From NCBI GenBank assembly GCA_963825615.1, contig CAWGTV010000003.1:434001-498000 (forward strand): 64,000 nt of DNA. Direction: 5' to 3'. Shown here in pieces: positions 46,939 through 55,653 of this stretch (positions are counted from its first letter, which is position 1; the number at the start of each line of letters is the position of its first letter). The DNA is from JAHEDT01 sp963825615 (GTDB taxonomy: Bacteria > Desulfobacterota > Desulfuromonadia > Desulfuromonadales > BM103). Under the pieces are notes generated by a model that had not been told where the DNA came from, did no database searches, and saw only the letters and a program-made list of their open reading frames with translations. The position numbers were made by a program, and so were the translations under genes.

Positions 46939-47757
46939 TCAGCTGTTTTGCAGAGAATTTTTCAGAGGGGATCCCTCCCGGTCGGCAGTCAGGATCAGGC
47001 CCTCCTCTTCACACCAAAGACGGGTCGCACCAATGACGGCGAGAGGGATGCAAAGCATCTGGAAGAAAGGAATGGCCAGGATCGCCATGACCCCGCATGA
47101 GAATCCCAGCATGAGGAATTTCCGGGCAAAGATGAAATTCTTCTGTTCACGAAAAAACTGACGTTTACGGACCATGATAAAGCCCAGGTATTCAAAACAG
47201 AGGAAAAAGAGCGTCAGACAGATAGCCAGGACCGTATAAATGCTATTGCCAATGCCGGGGAACAGGTTGAGTGGCACGATAAACACCATGGCCACGACAA
47301 AAATCCACATCTTCTTAGCTTCCATCAGGACCGTCTGCCAGGCTTCCCGGATGAACCGTCCGAGGGCAAACGGCTCGTTGTTGCTCCTTCCGCTCAGGAC
47401 TTCCTCGGTGCGCTCCGATAGCAGGTCATTGAATGGTGAAGCCAGCAGATTGCCAACGACGGTAAAGCTGAAAAAGACCAGGACTGCAGTCAGCAACACC
47501 GCGACAACCCAGAGGAACCAGTAAAGCACGGCCCAGTACCAGGTATCACCCTGCGGGATGTATGCAACGACCGTATTACCGAAAAAGTCCAAGCCCAGGG
47601 AGACCGCTCCAGTAAACACGACCAGGTTGATTATAAACGGGATGAGAATGTATTGGAGAAGTCGCGGATTGTGCCGCAGGATTCGTACGCTGCGAAATGG
47701 CGCGAAAAACCCCCGAGAAAAGTTGACGACAAAATTTCTAGGTCCCTGCTCAGTCAT
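46939..47757 (-). CDS. EI24/CysZ-type membrane protein
   Basis: 272 residues with four to six hydrophobic helices (ILIPFIINLVVFTGAVSL, AVLYWFLWVVAVLLTAVLV, FGIGNS-like PGIGNSIYTVLAICLTLF) and the family segment LASPFNDLLSERTEEVL. CysZ members move sulfate; many EI24-domain proteins in other bacteria have no known substrate, and no cysteine genes are near. Sulfate uptake is therefore only a possibility. Confidence 0.78.
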   Translation of the reverse strand: MTEQGPRNFVVNFSRGFFAPFRSVRILRHNPRLLQYILIPFIINLVVFTGAVSLGLDFFGNTVVAYIPQGDTWYWAVLYWFLWVVAVLLTAVLVFFSFTVVGNLLASPFNDLLSERTEEVLSGRSNNEPFALGRFIREAWQTVLMEAKKMWIFVVAMVFIVPLNLFPGIGNSIYTVLAICLTLFFLCFEYLGFIMVRKRQFFREQKNFIFARKFLMLGFSCGVMAILAIPFFQMLCIPLAVIGATRLWCEEEGLILTADREGSPLKNSLQNS

Positions 47758-48064
47758 GAAATCACCTCTTCAGAATCATAGTTTTCACGCTATCACATCT
47801 CCACCCTGACAGCCAAGACCATGCACCCAGTCATGACATTTTCGTCGGCTGTCTTTGAGCTTAATGCAGCTGGATGCAAAAAACTGCCTAATTATCAGGC
47901 CGCATCTGCCTGACAAATAGGCAGGGGTTTCACAAACAATCAAAGAAAATCCGTAACCTATTGAAATTGCATACATCGATACCGGCACAAGTATTGAAGA
48001 AAGCAATCCACGGCTCGGACAATGGCGTCAGCAGCCAGCAACAAAGACGAGGAGGTCTTCTTTT

Positions 48065-49279
48065 ATGGATTCTGCGGTTCAATCTCTTAGTAACTCCGGC
48101 GATGTCCTGTTCTTGATGCTCGGTGCAGTCATGGTGTTTGCCATGCACGCCGGCTTTGCATTCCTGGAAGTTGGCACCGTTCGCAAGAAAAACCAGACTA
48201 ATGCGCTGGTGAAAATCCTGACCGACTGGTCCGTTTCGACAGTCGTCTACTTCCTGATCGGTTATCCGATCGCCTACGGAATCCATTTTTTCGTTTCAGC
48301 GGAAAACCTGCTCGGCTCGAACCAGGGCTATGAACTTGTGCGTTTCTTTTTCCTGCTCTGCTTCGCAGCCTGCATCCCGGCGATTATTTCCGGCGGCATT
48401 GCGGAACGAACCCGTTTCTGGCCGCAGGTTCTGGCCGGAGCAATTTTTGCCGGCCTTACCTACCCGTTCTTCGAATCCTTGATCTGGGGACAAAACAGCT
48501 CATGGCTGCAGGGCTGGTTTGCAGCGACCTTCGGCGCTCCCTTCCATGATTTCGCCGGCAGTGTCGTCGTGCACTCCATGGGCGGCTGGATTGCCCTGCC
48601 CGCGGTCCTCCTCCTCGGCCCACGCATGGGTCGCTGGGTAAGGGGCAAAAGTCACGCCATCCCGGTCAGCAATATCCCCTTTTTGGCACTCGGCAGCTGG
48701 ATTCTCGCCATCGGCTGGTTCGGCTTCAACGTAATGAGTGCACAGAATTTGAGCGGGATTTCCGGCTTAGTGGCCGTCAACTCGCTATTGGCCATGGTCG
48801 GCGGTGTCCTCTTTGCCGTCGTCGCCACCAAGTGCGATCCCGGATTTGCGCACAACGGCGCCCTGGCCGGTCTGATAGCTATCTGCGCCGGGTCCGATCT
48901 GGTGCACCCTTTTGCTGCCTTTTTGATCGGTGGCATAGGCGCCCTGATCTTCGTATACGGTTTCCAGTGGGAGCAGGAGACCCTTAAAATCGATGATGTC
49001 CTCGGAGTCTGGCCGCTGCACGGCATCATCGGCACCTGGGGCGGCATCTCGGCCGGCATCTTCGGCTATACCGGGCTTGGCGGGCTTGGCGGTGTCACGT
49101 TCATGTCCCAGCTGGCCGGCAGCCTGCTCGCCATTGCCTATGCCCTGGCGACCGGATTTATTGTGTATACCGTGATCGTCAAGGTCTGCGGCTTCCGCCT
49201 CGATGATGAAGCCGAATTCCGCGGCTCTGACCTGGCCATCCACCACATCACCGCATACCCGGAAGAGAAGGTTACGTAA
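48065..49279 (+). CDS. amt: Ammonium transporter, stand-alone copy
   Basis: 404 residues with 11 membrane helices and no signal peptide. Amt motifs: FAMHAGFAFLEVGTVRKKN, DFAGSVVVHSMGGWIALP (first channel His region), GSWILAIGWFGFNVMSA and DVLGVWPLHGIIGTWGGI (second His). Unlike the 55.7 kb copy it has no glnK neighbour. The ribosome site GAGGAG lies in the loop of a small hairpin (48044-48059). A weak sigma-54-like GGCAC-N5-TTGAA (47984-47998) precedes it, but the -12 element lacks the conserved GC. Confidence 0.92.
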   Translation: MDSAVQSLSNSGDVLFLMLGAVMVFAMHAGFAFLEVGTVRKKNQTNALVKILTDWSVSTVVYFLIGYPIAYGIHFFVSAENLLGSNQGYELVRFFFLLCFAACIPAIISGGIAERTRFWPQVLAGAIFAGLTYPFFESLIWGQNSSWLQGWFAATFGAPFHDFAGSVVVHSMGGWIALPAVLLLGPRMGRWVRGKSHAIPVSNIPFLALGSWILAIGWFGFNVMSAQNLSGISGLVAVNSLLAMVGGVLFAVVATKCDPGFAHNGALAGLIAICAGSDLVHPFAAFLIGGIGALIFVYGFQWEQETLKIDDVLGVWPLHGIIGTWGGISAGIFGYTGLGGLGGVTFMSQLAGSLLAIAYALATGFIVYTVIVKVCGFRLDDEAEFRGSDLAIHHITAYPEEKVT

Positions 49280-49300
49280 GCGAAAAGTTGACGACCAAAG

Positions 49301-49340
49301 AGAAACGGCCACGGGTGTTATGCCTGTGGCCGTTTCTCTT
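49301..49340. terminator. Terminator after the stand-alone amt
   Basis: AGAAACGGCCAC / GTGGCCGTTTCT with further inner pairing and a CTTTA tail; serves the plus-strand gene and perhaps the convergent GGDEF gene. Confidence 0.8.
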
Positions 49341-49409
49341 TAGCAACTCGGTTGCAGGGGAAGCTTTTGCCGGCGCCTCTGCCCAAGACACTTACAACCA
49401 AATCCGCGC

Positions 49410-50603
49410 CTAACAACAGACCTGATTGCGCCCGCCCTTCTTGGCTCTGTAGAGGGCCTGATCGGCAGCCTTGATCAATTGCTCCGGAGTTGTCTTTTTA
49501 TCATCACGGTTGGCGACACCGATGCTGACCGTGACCTGAAGGATCGCTTTTCCAGCACTTGCCTTGTTCGGACGGTCTGGTTTCTGTTTGGGTCTTTTGC
49601 GGCCGCGAACCACAAAGCCAGCATTGGCGATCGTCTCACGCAGTTCCTCGAGGTGCGGCAAGGCACGATCCAGCTCCTTGTTCGGAAAAATAACGGCAAA
49701 CTCCTCACCGCCGTAGCGATAGGCTCGCCCCCCACCACTCACACGACGCAGGCAGGTCGCAACCATGCGCAGGACTTGGTCGCCGACATCATGACTATAG
49801 TTATCATTGACTTTTTTAAAGTGGTCCACATCGACCATGGCGATCGTATAACGGCGACCGACCTTGAGCAGAAATTCATTCATGGCCCGTCGGGTCGGTA
49901 ATCCGGTTAACTCATCATTGAACGCCATCTTGAAGTTGCTCTCGATGAGCGCTATCACCAGTAAAAAGGCACTTACACCACCCCAGAAAGAGAAGTGTTC
50001 CGGCCACCAGAAACCAGCAAACACAGTACCCAGCAGCCAGCAAAAACTCGCCTCGAGAGCCTCGGGCTTCATAACAAAACGTGCCAGCAGAGCCACCAGA
50101 CTGAGGACAATAACCAGCACGGCAATCTGGGGGAGAGGGACTTTCTCCAGCAATGGGCTGATGACCAGTGGTCGGCTCAGCCAGGCCATCACCTCGTTGG
50201 CACGGGCGAAATACAACCAGGCAACGCCACCCGCTTGGAGGACGAGGATTGCCAATCGCAGCGCCCCATGCATCGTGAACAGTCCGCGTTCTGCCCACCA
50301 ACTGAAGAGCACCAGGTTCAGAGGGACCACGCACGGAGTGACCAGCAGCAGATACTCACGACCGAATGGGGTTGTCATGGTCAGGGCCCGCTCGACCAGG
50401 ATCAGTAGAACGATAGCCCAAAGGACACGGGTTCGATTAAAGCGCCAGCCAAGAAACAAACCGGCAAGGACCGCAAAGTAAGAGAATATTGTCAGAAAAG
50501 GCTGCCATGCGGTCGGCACGATAGCCTGAAGTTGCAGATACAGGGCGACAAAAAAGAGGATGCCCGGGATCAGCAGCAAAAAGAGGGATCTCAGTAATTG
50601 CAT
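49410..50603 (-). CDS. Membrane diguanylate cyclase (GGEEF)
   Basis: About 397 residues. The first 200 residues contain six to seven hydrophobic helices in a compact membrane domain (FLLLIPGILFFVALYLQLQ, LFLGWRFNRTRVLWAIVLL). A GGDEF domain follows, with LTGLPTRRAMNEF, VDVDHFKKVNDNYSHDVGDQ and active site RYGGEEF (around residue 297). The I-site RxxD is absent (SGGG in that place), so product inhibition is not expected. ATG at 50603 is used; a TTG at 50615 is also possible. Makes c-di-GMP in response to an unknown membrane signal. Confidence 0.87.
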   Translation of the reverse strand: MQLLRSLFLLLIPGILFFVALYLQLQAIVPTAWQPFLTIFSYFAVLAGLFLGWRFNRTRVLWAIVLLILVERALTMTTPFGREYLLLVTPCVVPLNLVLFSWWAERGLFTMHGALRLAILVLQAGGVAWLYFARANEVMAWLSRPLVISPLLEKVPLPQIAVLVIVLSLVALLARFVMKPEALEASFCWLLGTVFAGFWWPEHFSFWGGVSAFLLVIALIESNFKMAFNDELTGLPTRRAMNEFLLKVGRRYTIAMVDVDHFKKVNDNYSHDVGDQVLRMVATCLRRVSGGGRAYRYGGEEFAVIFPNKELDRALPHLEELRETIANAGFVVRGRKRPKQKPDRPNKASAGKAILQVTVSIGVANRDDKKTTPEQLIKAADQALYRAKKGGRNQVCC

Positions 50604-50825
50604 GATAAGCAGCAAGGACTCCAGGAGATAGCGATACCAGGTAATTTATCACGACATGGGACGCAACTGCCAGAAGAAGGATGAGCAGCAGAACAGACCG
50701 GCACTCTGTGCCTATGTTAGAGGCTTGAGGTTGACATGCGACCCCGAGTCGCGGTAGAAGCCTTGCCAGGATAGTTGTCGGATATCAACCCGTTTCGCAT
50801 GCAGACTTATTTCCGGGAAGAGGCT

Positions 50826-51335
50826 ATGAACAATTCAGCAGAAAACTTGATCCTTGATTTTGGCGACTCAGGAACGGTCAGCGACTGGCAGGCCGTCGAT
50901 GATCGTATCATGGGAGGCTGTTCACAGAGCCAACCGGAACAGATCGAAAACACTGGCTTGCGTTTCACCGGCACGGTCTCTTTGGACAACAATGGCGGGT
51001 TCGCATCGATCCGCTCCAAATCCGGCAACTGGAATCTCAGTCGATACGCGGGTCTCAAATTACGCCTGCGCGGTGATGGCAAGACTTACAAGCTCAGCCT
51101 GCGGACGGACATCTTTTTCGACGGCATCAGTTATCAGGTGGCGTTCACCACTGCGCAGGGCGCGTGGCAGGAAATATCTCTGCCATTCGCAGCCTTTGCT
51201 CCCACTCACCACGGGATCAAGTTGACCAGCGTCGCCCCCCTGGACACGGCCAGGATCAAAAGTTTCGGCCTTTTTATCGCCGATCGTCAGGCAGGCCCTT
51301 TTCAGCTTGATGTGGCCTGGCTCAAGGGAGAGTGA
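50826..51335 (+). CDS. CIA30-domain protein
   Basis: 169 residues from the ATG at 50826 (GAAGAGG upstream). The whole protein is a beta-sandwich of the CIA30 type: VSDWQAVDDRIMGGCSQSQ, GFASIRSKSGNWNLSRYAGLKLRLRGDGKTY shortened as FASIRSK and LKLRLRGDGK, and RIKSFGLFIADRQAGPFQLD at the end. The mitochondrial relative assists complex I assembly; bacterial members are of unknown role. No signal peptide. Monocistronic. Confidence 0.8.
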   Translation: MNNSAENLILDFGDSGTVSDWQAVDDRIMGGCSQSQPEQIENTGLRFTGTVSLDNNGGFASIRSKSGNWNLSRYAGLKLRLRGDGKTYKLSLRTDIFFDGISYQVAFTTAQGAWQEISLPFAAFAPTHHGIKLTSVAPLDTARIKSFGLFIADRQAGPFQLDVAWLKGE

Positions 51336-51413
51336 TCCGTCTAACCGAAACAGTCCCTTGACAAATGCCCCAGCCTGGAATGTCCTGAGTGGAAACAAGG
51401 TCCTGTTGGGAGG

Positions 51414-51830
51414 TCATTCTTCCAAACCCATTTCGACCCTGCGCATGTATCTGCCGAATTCCTGGTCACGTGCAACGATATGATTCTTTAGCCATTCACA
51501 CATGAAGCGCAGTAATTCACCGGCATCGACATCATGATCCCGGGTATAGCGCTCTTTCAACTCGATGATTTTCCCAGTAAAATCAAGGTGTTCCTCACGA
51601 TGTTCGGTCAGGGCCGGGTAATTCATCTCGTTCATAAGCCTCTCTTCGGAGGTGAAATGCAGCTGGACGTAATCCACCAACTCCTCGAGAACGTGAGGAA
51701 TCGCCCTGTACCCCTGCCGGAGCATCATCGCATCGGACAACTCGTTGATCAAGCCCACCAGACGGCGGTGTTGCATATCAACTTCAGGGGATCCTAATTC
51801 GTAGCTTTTCTTCCATAAGAACAGTGCCAT
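51414..51830 (-). CDS. Bacteriohemerythrin
   Basis: 138 residues from the ATG at 51830. The diiron ligands appear in the usual order: DMQHRRLVGLINEL, LHFTSEERLM (HxxxE), HREEHLDF and LKNHIVARDQEFG (HxxxxD). A single-domain oxygen-binding protein of the cytoplasm, common in microaerotolerant anaerobes for O2 binding or delivery. It starts 52 bases after the pirin gene in the same direction, so they may be co-transcribed. Confidence 0.92.
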   Translation of the reverse strand: MALFLWKKSYELGSPEVDMQHRRLVGLINELSDAMMLRQGYRAIPHVLEELVDYVQLHFTSEERLMNEMNYPALTEHREEHLDFTGKIIELKERYTRDHDVDAGELLRFMCEWLKNHIVARDQEFGRYMRRVEMGLEE

Positions 51831-51882
51831 GGGAACACCATAATGACGTGAAAAGTGCCCAGATGTTAGTAAAATATCCTGA

Positions 51883-52647
51883 TTAAGCCGATCCGCCGCG
51901 TAACGTCCGGTCATTGTACCCCCATCCTTTGCAGGAGGGCACATCGATCAGGATGAAGTCAGTATCCGTAATGGCGGCAAGGCTCAACGGCTTTTCCGTG
52001 TCGACTCTGGCCTGATCTCCCGTATGCAGTGCCAATCCATCAACATGCAATTCACCATTTTTGAGATAGAGGAAGACCCTGCGTCCGGCAACGTTGTCAA
52101 ACGTGTATTTGTTGCCAGCATCAAGTTGCCCACGATATATCGTGGCATCGGCATTGAACGTGACGACGCCGTCATCAAGACCTTGGCCTGAGGCTACCGG
52201 CAGCAGCCGGTTGCACCAGTCGTCGGGCATGAAGGTTCTTTGATCGTAACTCGGTACAAGGTCGGCAGAATCCGGAAGAATCCATATCTGATAGAAGTGG
52301 ACCGGGTCATCTGCAAGATTGAATTCCGAATGGGTCAAGCCGGTTCCAGCCGACATCCTCTGCACATCACCGGTTCTGATCACGGTCTTGTTCCCCATGC
52401 TGTCCTGATGGGTCATCTCACCGGCAAGGACGATCGTAATAATCTCCATCTCCTTGTGGGGATGGGTCGGGAACCCTTTCCCTGGCGCAACCACATCATC
52501 ATTAAAGACTCTCAAGGCACCAAACTGGATGTTGTGCGGATCATAATAATGGGCAAAAGAAAATAACCAGTATGTTTTCAGCCAGCCAAAATCGCTGAAA
52601 TAGCGCCCCTTTGCTCTAACAATATCGATTGACTCGACTGCTGGCAT
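51883..52647 (-). CDS. Pirin-family bicupin protein
   Basis: 254 residues, YhhW-like. The N-terminal cupin has the metal ligands PTHPHKEMEIITIVLAGEM and MSAGTGLTHSEFN; DSMGNKTVIRTGDVQ is typical of pirins. Some members show quercetin 2,3-dioxygenase activity in vitro; the physiological role is unclear, with links to redox stress. No ribosome site of note. Precedes the bacteriohemerythrin gene. Confidence 0.88.
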   Translation of the reverse strand: MPAVESIDIVRAKGRYFSDFGWLKTYWLFSFAHYYDPHNIQFGALRVFNDDVVAPGKGFPTHPHKEMEIITIVLAGEMTHQDSMGNKTVIRTGDVQRMSAGTGLTHSEFNLADDPVHFYQIWILPDSADLVPSYDQRTFMPDDWCNRLLPVASGQGLDDGVVTFNADATIYRGQLDAGNKYTFDNVAGRRVFLYLKNGELHVDGLALHTGDQARVDTEKPLSLAAITDTDFILIDVPSCKGWGYNDRTLRGGSA

Positions 52648-52690
52648 CAGCTTCCCCTTGGCAGCAAAAAAATGAACGACAACGGCTACA

Positions 52691-53263
52691 TCAGTAATTT
52701 AGATATGCATCTTTCCAGTACTTGGACCCGGTCAGGTTGACCTTGGCCATCAGTCCCGATTCCGACATCGTGTACATGGACGTTTCGGCATCGATTGAGA
52801 CTTCACCGGTGGCGGCAAGCCCCTTGTCGCGGGCCTTGGCCGCGGCATCGGCCTGGGCGCCGAACTCCCAGCCCCGGTTTATAAAATTGTTAACGGCCTG
52901 GGCGCTGTGAAAGACGAAAACGACACGGATATCCTGCACGCCAACACCGAGGCCGGCACTCCCCTGAGCCATTTGCATGTACGTCTTCTCGCCGGAAGCG
53001 TTGTTGACTGCGACACCGTAGCCAGCGCCGCCGCCAATAAAAATCACCAGGGCATTGACGTTGCTGAACACGGCATAGCCGGCGGCATTATTGAGAACGC
53101 TTTCCGCAGTGGGACGTTGCCTGTAGAGCTGGGCCAGTGTCTCGGTACGCATTCGTTCAATGACTTCTCGTTTCTGCTCGGAAGTGCCTCCGCTTGGTGT
53201 CAAACATGCACTTGTCGACAGGAGAAACGCCGCAGACAGGATCAATAGAAAAAGTCTTCTCAT
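52691..53263 (-). CDS. SYLF/YSC84-domain lipoprotein
   Basis: About 190 residues. Three ATGs in a row follow GAGG; the third (53263) is best spaced. The signal peptide ends in STSAC, a lipobox. The mature part is a full SYLF domain: VLNNAAGYAVFSNVNAL, IFIGGGAGYGVAVN, GSAGLGVGVQDIRVVFVF, and the end SESGLMAKVNLTGSKYW. SYLF domains bind phosphoinositides in eukaryotes; in bacteria this is a lipid-associated envelope protein of unknown role. Confidence 0.85.
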   Translation of the reverse strand: MRRLFLLILSAAFLLSTSACLTPSGGTSEQKREVIERMRTETLAQLYRQRPTAESVLNNAAGYAVFSNVNALVIFIGGGAGYGVAVNNASGEKTYMQMAQGSAGLGVGVQDIRVVFVFHSAQAVNNFINRGWEFGAQADAAAKARDKGLAATGEVSIDAETSMYTMSESGLMAKVNLTGSKYWKDAYLNY

Positions 53264-53514
53264 CATCATCACCTCGAGATATGGTTCATTGGATACACTC
53301 TACCCGGTAATAATATCAGTTCCTTGAAATTATGCACCGACTTTTAAACCGGCAGGTTTAATCTTCTGATGTCCATTCTAACATGATTTTTTTCAGCCCC
53401 TGCAAGTACAGAAACTATCGTGTTGGCGGGTTCCGCACAGGACTAGAATTGTGCTAATCTTTATCCATAAAACATTGTCCAGAACAACTTTGCCGGCGCA
53501 CTGGGGCTTTCAAC

Positions 53515-53910
53515 ATGACAATCAAGCGCAACAAATCCAAGCAGGAGTGGCGTGAGATACTCACCCCGGAGCAGTTCCATGTCACCCGCGAACACGGTAC
53601 GGAGCGTGCATTTAGCGGCGAATACGACAAACACCATGACACCGGTGTTTATCAATGCGTATGCTGTGGCCAGGAGCTGTTCGACTCAGACCACAAATTT
53701 GATTCCGGCACCGGCTGGCCGAGCTTCTACCAGCCGATCGTAGCTGAGCATATCGGCTTAACGAAAGACCGCAGTTGGCTGATGGTCCGCACTGAAGTTC
53801 ACTGCAGCCGTTGCGAAAGCCACCTGGGACATGTCTTCAAGGATGGTCCCCAACCGACGGGCCTGCGCTACTGCATCAATTCGGTGGCCTTGAAGTTCAT
53901 CCCGGCCTAG
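53515..53910 (+). CDS. msrB: Methionine-R-sulfoxide reductase B
   Basis: 131 residues. GTERAFSGEYDKHHDTGVY, FDSGTGWPSFYQPI, and the catalytic Cys in GLRYCINSVAL (residue 120). Two CxxC pairs (CVCCGQ and CSRCES) bind the structural zinc. The resolving Cys of some MsrB is replaced in this type. Repairs methionine-R-sulfoxide in proteins with thioredoxin. It stands alone, close to the hemerythrin and pirin genes. Confidence 0.95.
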   Translation: MTIKRNKSKQEWREILTPEQFHVTREHGTERAFSGEYDKHHDTGVYQCVCCGQELFDSDHKFDSGTGWPSFYQPIVAEHIGLTKDRSWLMVRTEVHCSRCESHLGHVFKDGPQPTGLRYCINSVALKFIPA

Positions 53911-54088
53911 GCGCCTGCGGGCCGTTCGTTTGGCAGAAAAAGCCTGTGGTTTGCAAGCCTTTTAAAGGCGTTATATAGGCTCATGGAATTAAGTATTGCA
54001 TGGCTTTTTTTATTGTCTGGAAACCGATAGGCATCATCGGCTGATAGACGTAACGGCAGGGTTAAAGCCGTACAGAAATGGGAAACGA

Positions 54089-54691
54089 ATGAAGCGGTTG
54101 CTATGCTTGGCAGTCATCGTTGCAGGGACGGTCCTGGTCGGATGTGATTCACCACCTCAGGCTAAATCGCCGCCAGAGCCTGCGGCACAACAAACCATTG
54201 TGGCTGATAAAAATCTTAAAGCAGAGGACACCAAGACTGTTGTGCCGGCAGCTGAACAGGCCCCGACGGTGTCAGACAATGTGCCAAACAAAGGAGAACA
54301 GCCTATAACTGCTCCTGCCCCCATGGCAGAAGAAACGCCTAAAACGGTAACTTCTGTCGCTGTCGAGGTGGTCGAAGCCAGCGCTGACACGACAGACAAG
54401 GAGCCCTGGCAAACCGACACGACAGCAGCAGGAACAAACGCCACTGCCGCAACCACGGAAACCGCCAGAAATGCGGCTATCCCCCAGGAGATCATCCTGA
54501 AAGCGAGCAATGGCAATATTACCTTTTTGCATGGCAAGCATGCTGACGCCTACGCATGTAAAACATGTCACGGAGATAGCACGCCGGCAGCTTTCGGCAT
54601 TACCAAGGATATTGCCCACAAACTCTGCAAAGATTGTCACAAGACGGCAGGTTCTGGGCCAACTGCTTGCAAAGATTGCCACAAGAAGTAA
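54089..54691 (+). CDS. Lipoprotein c-type cytochrome with three haem motifs (c7/c3-like)
   Basis: 200 residues from the ATG at 54089. A lipobox (GTVLVGC) shows lipid anchoring. An Ala/Pro/Thr-rich linker of about 120 residues follows, then a compact C-terminal domain of about 60 residues with three haem sites: CKTCH, CKDCH and CKDCH, plus His residues (HGKHADAYACKTCH) suited to bis-His ligation. This matches the short triheme c7 cytochromes of Geobacter relatives, which are normally soluble in the periplasm. The tether is unusual. It probably passes electrons at a membrane surface. Confidence 0.85.
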   Translation: MKRLLCLAVIVAGTVLVGCDSPPQAKSPPEPAAQQTIVADKNLKAEDTKTVVPAAEQAPTVSDNVPNKGEQPITAPAPMAEETPKTVTSVAVEVVEASADTTDKEPWQTDTTAAGTNATAATTETARNAAIPQEIILKASNGNITFLHGKHADAYACKTCHGDSTPAAFGITKDIAHKLCKDCHKTAGSGPTACKDCHKK

Positions 54692-54756
54692 ACGGCGGAT
54701 GCTGGGAGATTCTCACGACCGAATTTCTGTTTTTCGCTTCAAGATAATGAATATAA

Positions 54757-54792
54757 CAAGGCCGCCATGTCTCCACAGACATGGCGGCCTTG
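54757..54792. terminator. Bidirectional terminator between the cytochrome and porin genes
   Basis: CAAGGCCGCCATGTCT / AGACATGGCGGCCTTG, 16 perfect pairs with a CCAC loop, between converging genes. Confidence 0.85.
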
Positions 54793-54831
54793 TGTCAGGA
54801 GGCAACCTGGCAGTTAATCTTTACAAGAGCT

Positions 54832-55572
54832 TTAGAACGTGAAGGTCACAGCGACGCCACCCAGCACTTCGTCGTCGATCGTATCCTTGGCATCGTCACT
54901 AATGGGATCGGAGTACAGCAATAACGGTGCTACGGTGATCTGGTCGGTCACGGCATAGTCAGCACTAACGCTGAGCTCGTAGTTGTGCCAGTCAGAATAG
55001 TTACCAACGGCATAGTCGCTCTCCTCGTTGTAGCTGATCAAGGCGCCCAGATTGATGCCCAACGCGTCCATGACCTGAAAGGTGTGACCAATGGAGGCTG
55101 TGAAGAAAACGCCATTCTCATTGCACTGATCGTAATCGTAGTAGATTTTTACTGCGGGCTCGAGAATCGTATCCAAAGCCACCCCGAGGTAGGCTTCCTT
55201 GGTATCATCGAGGCCGTCCAGAGCATACCAGATTGTGCCGACGCTGACAGAGAGCATCTCGATCGGGCTGAAAGTATAGTCAAGAGTCATATCCGTTTCC
55301 GTTGCATTGCCGCCATTCACTTCGCTACCCAGAACCACGTCATCCTTGGTCTGGATATTGGTCCAGTAGCTCAGGGTAAAACCCTTGGCGCTCAGATCCA
55401 CACCCCCTTGTACGACCGGCGTTCCGCCGCTCAGGTCAAAACCACGCCAGAGATACTTGTCGTAGTAGCCGATGTACACATCGCCTTCAACTTCAATAGC
55501 CGCCAGGGCCGGTGAGCTGACAAACATCACAGCAAGAGACAGAACAATTCCAGCAAATACCAGCTTCTTCAT
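54832..55572 (-). CDS. TorF-family putative outer-membrane porin
   Basis: 246 residues. A signal peptide ends SSPALA, followed by antiparallel beta-strand sequence (VYIGYYDKYLWRGFDLSGG, GFTLSYWTNIQTKDD) and a C-terminal aromatic (VAVTFTF), as expected of an outer-membrane barrel. The YLWRGFDLS start is typical of the TorF/TIGR02001 family. It lies 81 bases after amtB, past a strong terminator, but in the same glnK-amtB direction; association with ammonium-channel genes suggests a role in nitrogen uptake, which is inferred. Confidence 0.82.
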   Translation of the reverse strand: MKKLVFAGIVLSLAVMFVSSPALAAIEVEGDVYIGYYDKYLWRGFDLSGGTPVVQGGVDLSAKGFTLSYWTNIQTKDDVVLGSEVNGGNATETDMTLDYTFSPIEMLSVSVGTIWYALDGLDDTKEAYLGVALDTILEPAVKIYYDYDQCNENGVFFTASIGHTFQVMDALGINLGALISYNEESDYAVGNYSDWHNYELSVSADYAVTDQITVAPLLLYSDPISDDAKDTIDDEVLGGVAVTFTF

Positions 55573-55609
55573 TTTTTTCTCCTTAGGGCATTTAGAAAAA
55601 AAGCATAAA

Positions 55610-55639
55610 AAAACCCGCGGAGCACCTTGCCCCGCGGGT
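55610..55639 (-). terminator. Terminator after amtB
   Basis: On the minus strand ACCCGCGG / CCGCGGGT is followed by TTTTTTT. A strong rho-independent site that would limit TorF expression from the glnK promoter. Confidence 0.85.
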
Positions 55640-55653
55640 CATGTAAGTCATGA

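Noticed and set aside
47983..47998. Sigma-54 promoter for the stand-alone amt
   Set aside because: GGCAC-N5-TTGAA has a good -24, but the -12 GC is replaced by GA. Kept only as a remark.
54018..54075. Possible c-di-GMP (GEMM) riboswitch before the cytochrome gene
   Set aside because: Two small hairpins (CCGAT/ATCGG and ACGGC/GCCGT) are present, but the conserved GACGCAAAGC and GGCAAAC elements are missing.
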